From: Halomonas ramblicola
Lineage (GTDB): Bacteria; Pseudomonadota; Gammaproteobacteria; Pseudomonadales; Halomonadaceae
NCBI RefSeq assembly: GCF_030409215.1
Contig: NZ_JAUFPL010000034.1
Coordinates: 378,879 to 442,878, forward strand
Reading direction: 5' to 3'
DNA length: 64,000 nucleotides
Within the stretch, counting starts at the first letter, position 1. Each line of letters begins with the position of its first letter. The translations under genes were made by a program, and so were the position numbers. The notes under the pieces were generated by a model. The model was not told the origin of the DNA, did no database searches, and worked only from the letters and a program-made list of their open reading frames with translations. Below, in pieces: positions 16,581-26,600 of the stretch.

Positions 16581-17078
16581 ATGACCATGACAAGCACGAT
16601 CACGAGCCGAAGGGACAGCTTGCTGAAAGGGGTGGCGATGCTGGCATCACTGCTTTTCTCGCTGACCTTCTCCACTGCTTCATCAATCGCGGGCGACGTC
16701 CTGGATGACGCGATGCTTGAGCGCATCCGGGACGTCTCCGTCCATGAATATACGCCACCTCCCGATGGCAGTATCACTCAACGCCAGGTCGACGATTTCA
16801 TCCGCGTCAGTGAACGGGCAGCTCGCCTGGAAGCGCGCTATGCCAAGCATGCCAACGCCATGCAGCTGGCCAAGATCGACGCCGTTTCCGAGGAAGGCGC
16901 CAACTGGGCCGAGTACCAGTGGGTTCGCTCACAACTCAAACAAGCCGCATTTAGCCAGGCGATGAACGCCCCTCCGCGGGATGCAGCCAGTCGGCACAAT
17001 GCAGCCTTGTTTATGGCCAACGAAGACCGGCTTCAGGTAATCCTGAGGCTCGAGAGCAACCAGGAGCCGAGGCCATGA
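16581..17078 (+). CDS. Small exported protein of unknown function
   Basis: 165 residues. A signal peptide is evident (GVAMLASLLFSLTFSTASSI, then AGD). The mature part is hydrophilic, largely helical and rich in Ala, Arg and Gln, with a central heptad-like stretch (VDDFIRVSERAARLEARYAK). No cysteine or recognised domain is seen. It is the last gene of the phosphatase/cupin cassette and shares the less G/C-biased codon use. The start could also be the second Met two codons on (ATG at 16587). I do not recognise the family. Confidence 0.6.
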   Translation: MTMTSTITSRRDSLLKGVAMLASLLFSLTFSTASSIAGDVLDDAMLERIRDVSVHEYTPPPDGSITQRQVDDFIRVSERAARLEARYAKHANAMQLAKIDAVSEEGANWAEYQWVRSQLKQAAFSQAMNAPPRDAASRHNAALFMANEDRLQVILRLESNQEPRP

Positions 17079-17130
17079 GGCAGCACCCCCAGGAAAGCTG
17101 GCAGCAGTCGCGGCTCGAGCCCGATCAGGA

Positions 17131-17360
17131 TTGCCACCCCACGTCCGCCGGGTCGATCCCTATAATTTGCTCTATCTGGCCTCTCCCCGCTCGCACTGCC
17201 GGGGCTTGGCCAGACGCTACCCAGTGCCGGGGTCATTCCACGCTTTTCACCCAATTGGCAGCGCTGGTGGATGCACAGCGATCATACTGGGCTAAGCGTT
17301 GAGACGCGGGGCCGGGAGTTCATCCTGGATGGCGACGAGTATCCGGAAGCGGTGCTCTGA
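17131..17360 (+). pseudogene. 3' remnant of a second Nmad3 gene, frameshifted
   Basis: One frame reads VRRVDPYNLLYLASPRSHC, matching FRRAADPRNVLYLANRR of the intact Nmad3 protein (8479-9345). A second frame then reads WQRWWMHSDHTGLSVETRGR followed by EFILDGDEYPEAVL and a stop, matching WQRHADHTALSAAARGQEF and its continuation. About 75 C-terminal residues are covered, with at least one frameshift and no 5' two-thirds. It is too diverged to be a recent copy. Confidence 0.75.
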
Positions 17361-17391
17361 ATAGGGCTTCAGGTTGCTCGCGGCCGCGCAT

Positions 17392-18399
17392 TCAGAACGC
17401 CAGGCAGATCTTGCCGAAGTGGCGGCCCGCCTCCTCGTGCCGGAAGGCGTCGGCGATCTCGTCGAGCGGGAAGGCGCTGTCGATGACCGGCCGGATGCCG
17501 CAGGCCTCGATACCCCGCACCATCTCCTGCTGGTGAGCGCGGCTGCCGACGATCAAGCCCTGGAGGCGCGCCTGCTTGGCCATCAGCTTGGCGGTGGGGA
17601 TCTCGCCGCCACGCCCGGTCAGCACTCCGATCAGCGAGATATGGCCTCCGATGCGCACGGCCTCGATGGACTGCGGCAGGGTCCCGGGGCCGCCGACCTC
17701 GATCACCTGGTCCACCCCGCGTCCGTCGGTCAGGGCCTTCACCCGTGTGCCCCATTCCGGCTCGGCCCGGTAATTGAGGGTATGGTCGGCACCGAGGCGC
17801 TTCAACTGCTCGATCTTCCCGTCGGAGGAGGAAGTGGCGATCACCCGCGCGCCCATGGCCTTGGCGAACTGGAGGGCGAAGATCGACACCCCGCCGGTGC
17901 CTAGCGTCAGCACGGTGTCGCCGGCCTTGAGTTTGCCGTCGACCACCAGCGCCCGCCAGGCGGTGAGCCCGGCCGTGGTCAGGGTGGCGGCCTCGGCATG
18001 GCTGTAGCCCGTCGGCGCCTGGGTGAACCAGGTCGCGGGGCGGATTACCCACTCGCGGGCGTAGCCGTCGACGCCATCGCCGGGGGTGGTCGCGAAGTCG
18101 CCGACCCGGGCCGGCCCGTCGAGCCAGTAGGGGAAGAAGGTGGACACCACCGCATCGCCCACCGCGAACTCCTCGACGCCGTCGCCGACCGCCTCGACCA
18201 CGCCGGCACCGTCGGACAGGGGAATGCGGCCATCCTCGACCGGCTTGCGGCCGGATACCACGCCATAGTCGTGGAAGTTGAGCGAGCTGGCATGCACCCG
18301 GACGCGCACCTCGCCCGGCCCCGGCTCGCCGGGCGCCTCCTGCTCGCCGATAGCCAGCCGATCCAGTCCGCCTGGGCTGCACAGGGTAACGACCTTCAT
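17392..18399 (-). CDS. Zinc-independent MDR-family NAD(P)-dependent alcohol dehydrogenase / quinone oxidoreductase
   Basis: 335 residues. An N-terminal GroES-like domain (MKVVTLCSPGGLDRLAIGEQ to about 130) lacks the four structural-zinc cysteines. The Rossmann domain opens with LGTGGVSIFALQFAKAMGARVI near 170-190, and the C-terminal IEACGIRPVIDSAFPLDEI then FRHEEAGRHFGKICLAF is standard for this MDR branch. Probably reduces quinones, enals or alcohol/ketone pairs with NADPH in the cytoplasm. It stands alone. A paralogue at 40226-40809 has lost two internal segments. Confidence 0.88.
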   Translation of the reverse strand: MKVVTLCSPGGLDRLAIGEQEAPGEPGPGEVRVRVHASSLNFHDYGVVSGRKPVEDGRIPLSDGAGVVEAVGDGVEEFAVGDAVVSTFFPYWLDGPARVGDFATTPGDGVDGYAREWVIRPATWFTQAPTGYSHAEAATLTTAGLTAWRALVVDGKLKAGDTVLTLGTGGVSIFALQFAKAMGARVIATSSSDGKIEQLKRLGADHTLNYRAEPEWGTRVKALTDGRGVDQVIEVGGPGTLPQSIEAVRIGGHISLIGVLTGRGGEIPTAKLMAKQARLQGLIVGSRAHQQEMVRGIEACGIRPVIDSAFPLDEIADAFRHEEAGRHFGKICLAF

Positions 18400-18561
18400 C
18401 GCGGCTCTCCTTTTTCGGGATTCGGGGAATCGCGGTACAGACTAGCAGTTTGTCCAGGCGGCACCGAACGGCGGCGTCCCTTCCGTATCCCGCCGAAGGT
18501 CGTTGGCGGCTTCGAACCGTCCTGGCTAGGCTGACAGTGCGCCTGCAAGGGGTACACCACG

Positions 18562-18941
18562 ATGCCGGACTACCGCAATGATCCCACCCTGCCCGTGCCG
18601 ACCTTTCCCGGCAGCCATCTGGTGCTGGACGACGCCTATGTGTTCGTCTCGGGCCTGACGGCGGCGGACATCCAGGGTGGCGACACGGTGCTCGGCGACA
18701 TCGCCGAGGAAACCCGTTGGGTGATGCGCCGGTTGGGGCACATGCTGGCCAGCGTCGACTGCGGCTTCGGCGACGTGGTGCGGGCCGACGTGCACCTGGC
18801 CGACCTGGAGGAGATCGAGGACATGGACGCCGCCTACGCCGAGTTCTTCACCGCGGACCGCTATCCCGCGCGGACCTGTACCGAGTCGCCGCGCCTCTGC
18901 GGCGGCAGCCGGGTGGAGATCACCCTGCTGGCGCGGCGTCC

Positions 18942-18945
<4 letters not shown>
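18562..18945 (+). CDS. RidA/YjgF-family enamine/imine deaminase-like protein
   Basis: 127 residues. The chorismate-mutase-like trimeric fold is recognisable from YVFVSGLTAADIQGG, the central VVRADVHLADLEEIEDMDAA and the conserved YPARTCTESPRLCGGSRVEI, whose Arg in PART is the catalytic carboxylate-binding residue of RidA. Such proteins deaminate reactive enamine intermediates; some branches have other roles. Its stop overlaps the convergent ABC gene by four bases. The start at 18562 gives normal family length. Confidence 0.88.
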
Positions 18946-20828
<1,883 letters not shown>

Positions 20829-20886
20829 GGCGGCAGTCCGGTTGCGTCGAGTGGACCCGGGCTCGACTTGCCCGGGATTGGCTGGC

Positions 20887-20917
20887 AGGTTAAAACCTCA
20901 AGTTAAGTCGAGGTCAA
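20887..20917 (-). promoter_or_regulatory. SoxR-type promoter between soxR and the ABC exporter
   Basis: On the minus strand TTGACC (20917-20912), 19 bases, TAACCT (20892-20887). The spacer holds ACCTCAAGTTAAGTCGAGGT (20895-20914), symmetric at 16 of 20 positions and close to the SoxR box. The 19-base spacing matches SoxR-activated promoters; the +1 site would be about 50 bases before the ABC start. Autoregulation of soxR from the same box is also possible. Confidence 0.65.
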
Positions 20918-20927
20918 GGAGAATGTC

Positions 20928-21377
20928 ATGTCCGCTCCCCTGCAGCGTGAACTCAGTGTCGGCGAGGTCGCCCAGCGCAGCGGCCTGGCGGTGTCGGCCA
21001 TCCACTTCTACGAGGCCAAGGGGCTGATCGTGAGCCGCCGCAACGCCGGCAACCAGCGCCGCTTCGCGCGCGAGGTGCTGCGCCGCCTGGCGATCATCAA
21101 GGTCGCCCAGCGTACCGGCATCTCGCTCGGCGAGCTCCGTGAGGCCTTCGCCACCCTCCCCGAGCACCGGGCCCCCAATGCCGCCGACTGGCGGCGCCTC
21201 TCGGCCGGCTGGCGGGAGACCCTGGACGAGCGCATCCGCTGCCTCAGCCAGCTGCGCGACCAGCTCGACCACTGTATCGGCTGCGGCTGCCTGTCGCTCG
21301 CGGAGTGCCCGCTGCGCAACCCCGGCGACGAACTGGGCGAGCAGGGCTGCGGTGCCCGGTTGCTGGAACCGGAGTAG
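20928..21377 (+). CDS. soxR: Redox-sensing MerR-family regulator SoxR
   Basis: 149 residues. The MerR DNA-binding domain is LSVGEVAQRSGLAVSAIHFY then EAKGLIVSRRNAGNQRRF. The dimerisation helix leads to the [2Fe-2S] cluster motif CIGCGCLSLAEC (CxxCxCx5C) near residues 118-129, which identifies SoxR. Oxidation of the cluster by redox-active compounds activates target promoters by untwisting a 19-base spacer. Divergent from the ABC exporter, with a SoxR box between them. A second, similar box precedes the arylamine acetyltransferase 12.5 kb away. No soxS is present, as is usual outside enterics. Confidence 0.96.
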   Translation: MSAPLQRELSVGEVAQRSGLAVSAIHFYEAKGLIVSRRNAGNQRRFAREVLRRLAIIKVAQRTGISLGELREAFATLPEHRAPNAADWRRLSAGWRETLDERIRCLSQLRDQLDHCIGCGCLSLAECPLRNPGDELGEQGCGARLLEPE

Positions 21378-21446
21378 CCCTCGCTCTCCCGTGTCGTGAC
21401 AGCCTCACGCCTTTCGACACCACCGGTCCGTTTCGGTCCTCTCCCT

Positions 21447-21962
21447 TCATCTCGCTTTCTGGTTCTCCTGACGGGGGAGGCTCTTCTCCGCCGTACGGAC
21501 CCAGCGGGCATGCTCACGAGAAACTTGCTCCTCTACCCGCTCGGCGAGCTGCCGCAGCGCCTCTTCACGATCCAGGTCACGATAAGGGCCGGCCGCGGCG
21601 AGCAGGAGATATTTCTCATGCTTCAACTGCTCGGCAGTGGCGCGGTACTGCACCCACAGTGGACCGAACTGGTTAATCTGCTCGACGGCTTCGAGCACCG
21701 CGATGGTGGCACCGAGGATGGCCGTCATCCAACGCGCCAGTGGAGCATCTGCCAGCGACAGCACCGGAATGGCGGCAGCGAAGATCACCTGGACCAGGCG
21801 CAGGCCCTTGTGCCAGCGCTGACAGTGTCGGCTGCGCTCCCCATACCAGGTGAGCTGATCTTCCAGGCGGCACCACTCGGCACGCTGGCGCAAGGCATCG
21901 TCCGGCAAGAGTTCGTCGTGAACCGATGCCCCGAGGGGAGCGGTGGGGTCGGTATCGTCCAT
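21447..21962 (-). CDS. DUF4231 (SLATT-like) two-transmembrane protein
   Basis: 171 residues from the ATG at 21962, which follows GGAGGC; longer in-frame readings run through the divergent gene's promoter. The order is: hydrophilic helix with EDQLTWYGERSRHCQRWHKG, two membrane segments (LVQVIFAAAIPVLSL and WMTAILGATIAVLEAVEQI), then a cytosolic helix with LWVQYRATAEQLKHEKYLLL and AAAGPYRDLD. This WxxYRxxAExLxxEx pattern is the DUF4231/SLATT signature. SLATT proteins are predicted pore-forming effectors in nucleotide-dependent conflict systems. It is the first gene of the locus holding the TIR-STAND-WD40 protein. Confidence 0.78.
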   Translation of the reverse strand: MDDTDPTAPLGASVHDELLPDDALRQRAEWCRLEDQLTWYGERSRHCQRWHKGLRLVQVIFAAAIPVLSLADAPLARWMTAILGATIAVLEAVEQINQFGPLWVQYRATAEQLKHEKYLLLAAAGPYRDLDREEALRQLAERVEEQVSREHARWVRTAEKSLPRQENQKAR

Positions 21963-22183
21963 GGCCAAGCCTCCGACGGCAATCGCCTCTGCGTTCACCC
22001 CGAGGCAGAGGCCCCGTTCGGCTAAAGATAGCAGCCACCCACCGACGCCATGGTGAGAATGCGCCCCCCCTGCAATACTGTCCCAAGGGAAACGAAGTTT
22101 GCCTTGGGCAGGACCTCCCTGCCCTTTCCTCAACATTGGTGGCGGTGCGTCACGGACGGCCCCGCCATACCGAGGAGGCGACT

Positions 22184-22657
22184 ATGGCGAGGTCGTTAGT
22201 ATCATCCTCACGCCTGCTATGCATCGTGCTGGTGAGCCTGTTCACGCTGGGTGGCTGTCAGACCACCAGCACCGGAGAGGGAGTCGGCACTGGCCTGGGT
22301 GCCCTCATCGGTGCCGGGCTGGGTTCTCAGGTAGGTAGCGGTTCCGGGCGGACCGCCGCCATCTTGCTCGGTGCGGGGTTGGGCGCCTGGCTCGGCAGGG
22401 AGATCGGTGTCCGGTTGACCCGTGACGATCAACGGGCCATGAGCAACGCACTCGACCGGACACCCGACGGCGAGTCAGAACGCTGGCGCAATCCCGAGAC
22501 CGGGCACGATTTCACGTTGACACCTCAGAGGACCTACGAACGCGGCGAGCAGCAATGCCGGGAATTCGAGATGGTGGTCCTGGTCGACGGCGACCCCCGC
22601 AACACGACTGGCACGGCCTGCCGTCGGCCGGACGAGCAGGCGTGGACCACGGTCTAG
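22184..22657 (+). CDS. Glycine-zipper (17 kDa surface antigen-like) lipoprotein
   Basis: 157 residues. The lipoprotein signal is clear: IVLVSLFTLGGC with Cys as the processing site near residue 25. A glycine-zipper two-helix segment follows (GLGALIGAGLGSQVGSGSG and AAILLGAGLGAWLGREIG), then a C-terminal domain (SERWRNPETGHDFTLTPQRT and CREFEMVVLVDG) like the end of Rickettsia 17 kDa antigen-type proteins. Expected in the envelope, probably anchored to the outer membrane. GAGGAGG precedes the ATG. It is divergent from the DUF4231 gene and only 10 bases before the next exported protein, so those two form an operon. Confidence 0.85.
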   Translation: MARSLVSSSRLLCIVLVSLFTLGGCQTTSTGEGVGTGLGALIGAGLGSQVGSGSGRTAAILLGAGLGAWLGREIGVRLTRDDQRAMSNALDRTPDGESERWRNPETGHDFTLTPQRTYERGEQQCREFEMVVLVDGDPRNTTGTACRRPDEQAWTTV

Positions 22658-22667
22658 GTGAGCACTC

Positions 22668-23678
22668 ATGAACAGGGTCGACGCAGGACATCACCGCTGG
22701 AGCTGGTTTCTCGTCTGCCTGCTGATCGGTGCGCTGACGGCCGCTCCCCTGGCATCGACACACGCCAGCAGCCACGACGACGTCGACTACTACGACGGCA
22801 GCCAGGACGACACCGGCACCACTGGGGAACCGGCAGGGAATGGCGGCAGCGACTGGACGGTACCAGCCATCGTGGCCGGCGCCGCGGCCACCGCGATGGT
22901 GGTCAACTGGCTGCGCAACCGTCACGCACCCAACCGCGAGCCTACGACCGACTCCATGGCGGAGGAGCGGGACATGCTCGAGCGGTTGCAGCAAGAGGGG
23001 CCAACCTTCGCCCCCGCATACAACACCAGTGCCTTCGCCGCCGTCGGCATGGTGCGCGGCGGTTGGCCTTTCGTGCTGGATTTCACTCATGACCGGCCGG
23101 TGATGGTCAGGATACGCCTCAGTGCCCGGGGACTCCCGGAGATCTATACATTGCAGGTTCCCTTCGGTGCGGACGAGACGGGGTCGCATCGCCTGCAATT
23201 CTGGCTGCCGCCGGAGTTCGGTAACAGCGAACGCCCGGCGGCGATTGCCGTGACCGCCACCGCAATGGGCGGTGACCGACCGGAGCCCTCGTTCCGGATC
23301 ACCGCCCTGGGCTGCGGCCCTCGCGCCATCGGCTCGGTGGCCATCGAGGAGGTCTCCTTCCTGCCCCGACTGATTCGCGCCCAGGCTCGCGAACAGGCCT
23401 CCTACCGCTTCTTCTCGCACTCCGACTTTCCCAGTGCCGTGGCCGAATTCATGCGCGTGGAACCGGCCAATGACGGCGAGCGTCACTTCTTCGTCAACGA
23501 GGCGTCCATCGCCGGTGGCGTAGCCGCCGGACGCAGCATCGATACGCAGCAGTGGGACGGGCGCGATACGACCGAGCGCATCTCCACGGGGACGCATCGC
23601 CTCAAGGTACGCGCCTGGTCTCCGACGGCAGGCTGGCTCACCGCCTGGTCGGACTCCCGCGTCGATGTCTCGCCCTGA
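22668..23678 (+). CDS. Exported protein of unknown function with one internal hydrophobic segment
   Basis: 336 residues. An export signal lies at 11-30 (WSWFLVCLLIGALTAAPLAS). A low-complexity acidic linker (SSHDDVDYYDGSQDDTGTT) leads to a second hydrophobic stretch (VPAIVAGAAATAMVVNWL, about 65-82). The remainder looks beta-rich: GWPFVLDFTHDRPVMVRIRL, TGSHRLQFWLPPEFG, then RISTGTHRLKVRAWSPTAG. It may be an envelope protein with Ig-like or jelly-roll domains. It follows the glycine-zipper lipoprotein by 10 bases and ends 8 bases before the convergent TIR-STAND gene. I recognise no named family. Confidence 0.6.
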   Translation: MNRVDAGHHRWSWFLVCLLIGALTAAPLASTHASSHDDVDYYDGSQDDTGTTGEPAGNGGSDWTVPAIVAGAAATAMVVNWLRNRHAPNREPTTDSMAEERDMLERLQQEGPTFAPAYNTSAFAAVGMVRGGWPFVLDFTHDRPVMVRIRLSARGLPEIYTLQVPFGADETGSHRLQFWLPPEFGNSERPAAIAVTATAMGGDRPEPSFRITALGCGPRAIGSVAIEEVSFLPRLIRAQAREQASYRFFSHSDFPSAVAEFMRVEPANDGERHFFVNEASIAGGVAAGRSIDTQQWDGRDTTERISTGTHRLKVRAWSPTAGWLTAWSDSRVDVSP

Positions 23679-23686
23679 GCACTCCG

Positions 23687-26600
23687 CTACTTTCCGGTCC
23701 CGGCGAGCGAACTGGCGATTTCCTGCCAGGCCTCGGCCGAGAGCACTTCCACTTCGCCGGGTATCGTCAGGCGGGTCCCGGTCAGTAGCTCCTGGCGGAG
23801 TGTCGGCCGAGGCGGCGGTGTGGCAAACGCCGGCAGGCGCCACAGGGTGACGCTGTCCCTCGCGGCGATCAGTAACCGCATCTGCCCTGCCCCGACATCG
23901 CTGTCGAGCGCCGTGGCATCAGGCCCCGGCCCGCGCAAAACAGGCGTCAGGGGATGACCCTCCAACGCATCCCAGACCTGCACCCCACCATCGTTCTCCC
24001 AGCTGAGCACACGCTCCCCGCCCGCCATGAAGGCCGCTTCTTCAAGATCAGCCTCGGAGGCCAGGAAAGCCTGAAGAGTACCGTCCTCCCAGATTCGTGT
24101 GCTGCCACCGCCCCAGCTCAGGACTCGCTCGCCCTCGCTATCCCATCGTGCGCCGCGAACCGCCGCATGCGACAGGTGCATATCGACATCGCTGTTATTC
24201 AACTGGGACAGGGAGACGCCCCCCTCATCGATGGCGACCAGCAATCGGTCACCGTCGAGCTCGGCGGTACGCACCAGTACGTCCTTGGCGATTGTCCCCA
24301 CCAATACCGGATCGCCTCCCTCCAGGTCCCATAGCCGCAGGCGTCGATCCTCCCCCCATGTCAGGGCACGCCCACTACCATCGCTGGCCAGGACCGCGCC
24401 ATGCAGGCGACATGTCTCCTGTCCATCGTCACCATGCTCGAGTGGCACCGCGCGAGACTTTCCGACTCGCCAGAGCCAGGCGGTACACTCCTGTAGGCCC
24501 CAGAACAGCAGGCTGTCTGCTCCGGCTCCCCAGGCCACACCGGCTACGGGATCATTGCCGATGGTGCCGCCGGGAAAGGCCAATGGCTCGAATCTACCTG
24601 CCTCCCAGCTCCACAGGCGGACATCACCTTCCACGTTCGCGGTCAGCAGACGGTCACCACCGGGCGCGAAGGAAGCGAACCTGGCATCAGAGTCCAGCGA
24701 ATCACATGTCAGCGGTGCAGAGTCACACTTCAGCGGTGCATCTCCGCTCGTCGACCAGACATAGACCTCACCGCCGGGCGAGACGACGCGGACCGTTTCC
24801 TCCCCAGTCACCAGCACGGCATCGAGCACTGCAGCCGGCAATCGCAGCGTCATCGCAACGGGTGAGGGTGGCGCCTGCCACAGCCTCAGGCTGCCATCGT
24901 CCGCCCAACTGAGCAGGTGTCGGCCATCCTCGCTGGCTATCACCTCCCGGATCGGACCGCCATGGTGCAGTGGTAGTCCCAGCGGCTCGCCGCTTTGGCT
25001 CGACCATAGCCGGGCTTTACTATCGTCCCAGGTCAACAACAGGTCGCCCGCCGTGAAACGGGCTTCCGTCACGGTATCGAGGGTCGCCACCGCCTCGCCG
25101 GTTGCAAGATGCCAGAGCCGGGCCGGTCCGCCCAGTTGGCTCCAGGTAAGGAGGCGCTCCTTGTGAACCGCAAGACCGGTGATCTCCGGGCCATGACGCA
25201 TCACGGTGCCGACGGGGCGCTGCGTCGCGAGGTCCCACAGCCGTGCGGTCCCGCAGGCACCATGGTTCCAGATCAGCAGGCGACCCTGGTTTTCAAGCGG
25301 GTCGCTGTCGGGCAAGGCATCGAGGAAGCGAGCACCGATGGCCCCGGGACCACAGAATCCCCCTGCCACCGGTGCCGGCTCGAAACCCGGCCGCTCGGGA
25401 AACCATATCCGGCCGTCACTCCCCCATAACATTATCTTGTCCGCCTGCCGGCCCAGTGCGCCCCCCCTGATCCGGTTGGCCCTGTCATCAACAGGAGGCA
25501 CCACTTCCCTGGGGCCATTATCGTCGCGGAGTATCGCCGCACCATCGGGCGTCCAGAACAGCAGCCGGTTCCCGTTCGGCGAAATCGCCACGCCGGCCAC
25601 CCCGGTCGCCTGATGCCATCCCCCCCGCGACTCGCCCCTCGCCAGGTCCCAGACCCGGATGTCACCGTTGACATGCGCGCTCACCGCCGTGGCCTCGTCG
25701 GTATCGCCGATCCATACACCGATGGCCCCCGGCGGGGTCGTGATCCCCGGGGCACCGCTGCGACGGTCACGAAGCTCGACGACGCCATCGTCATCACGCA
25801 GCACAATCCACCGGGCCAAGGGCCGGCCGTCCGCGGAAGTGATCTGCCCGCGGTGGCTTCCCGAGGCAAGGGGCGGCAGGGCGGTCCCTTCTTCCCAGCG
25901 CCAGACTTGGCTGGCGCCATCGCCATCCCACAGTCGCACGGCATCGCCGGTGGTATCGAAGGCAGTCGATATCGGCGCCGGGTCGAGGTCCGCCGCGGCC
26001 ATTACCTTCGGGCCGCTCCCCAGCCATACCGCGGCCCAATAGGCGCTCGCCGCGCGCGCCGGGTCGAGTTTCAGCTCCAGCTCCGCGGCATGGACGAAAT
26101 GGTGGCTTGCTTTGAGGAAATCGGCATCACGGTCGCGGGCACTTATCCCACTGGCCCAGTGCAACTCAGCCTCGCTCTGCTGTGCATCCCGCACCTGCTG
26201 GCGCCGCGACAACTCCTGCCAGAATAAACCAATGACCACGGCCACCACGGACAACGCACCGGCGATAATCCCAAGACGTTTCCTCAGGTCCCGCCTGCGA
26301 CAGGCCTTTAGATAGGCCCACTCCGTGTCGCCGAGCGGGAAAGGACCCTTGCGTGCCAGTGACAGGGCGGCTTTCAGGCGCCTGCCACGATGGTTCAGCA
26401 GCTCGGCGGGACGCCCGCCGCCCTGCCACTCCTGGGCGGCACGCCGCAGCCCATCGTGAACCCGCAGCGCCTCGCGATTGGCCTCCAGCCAGCGATTGAG
26501 CCGTTGCCAGACCCGGAACAGCGATTCGTGGGCCACCTCCAGGGTCCGTATCCCGTCGTGGCTGCCGACGATCAACAGGCGCGCCTGGATGAACGCCTCG

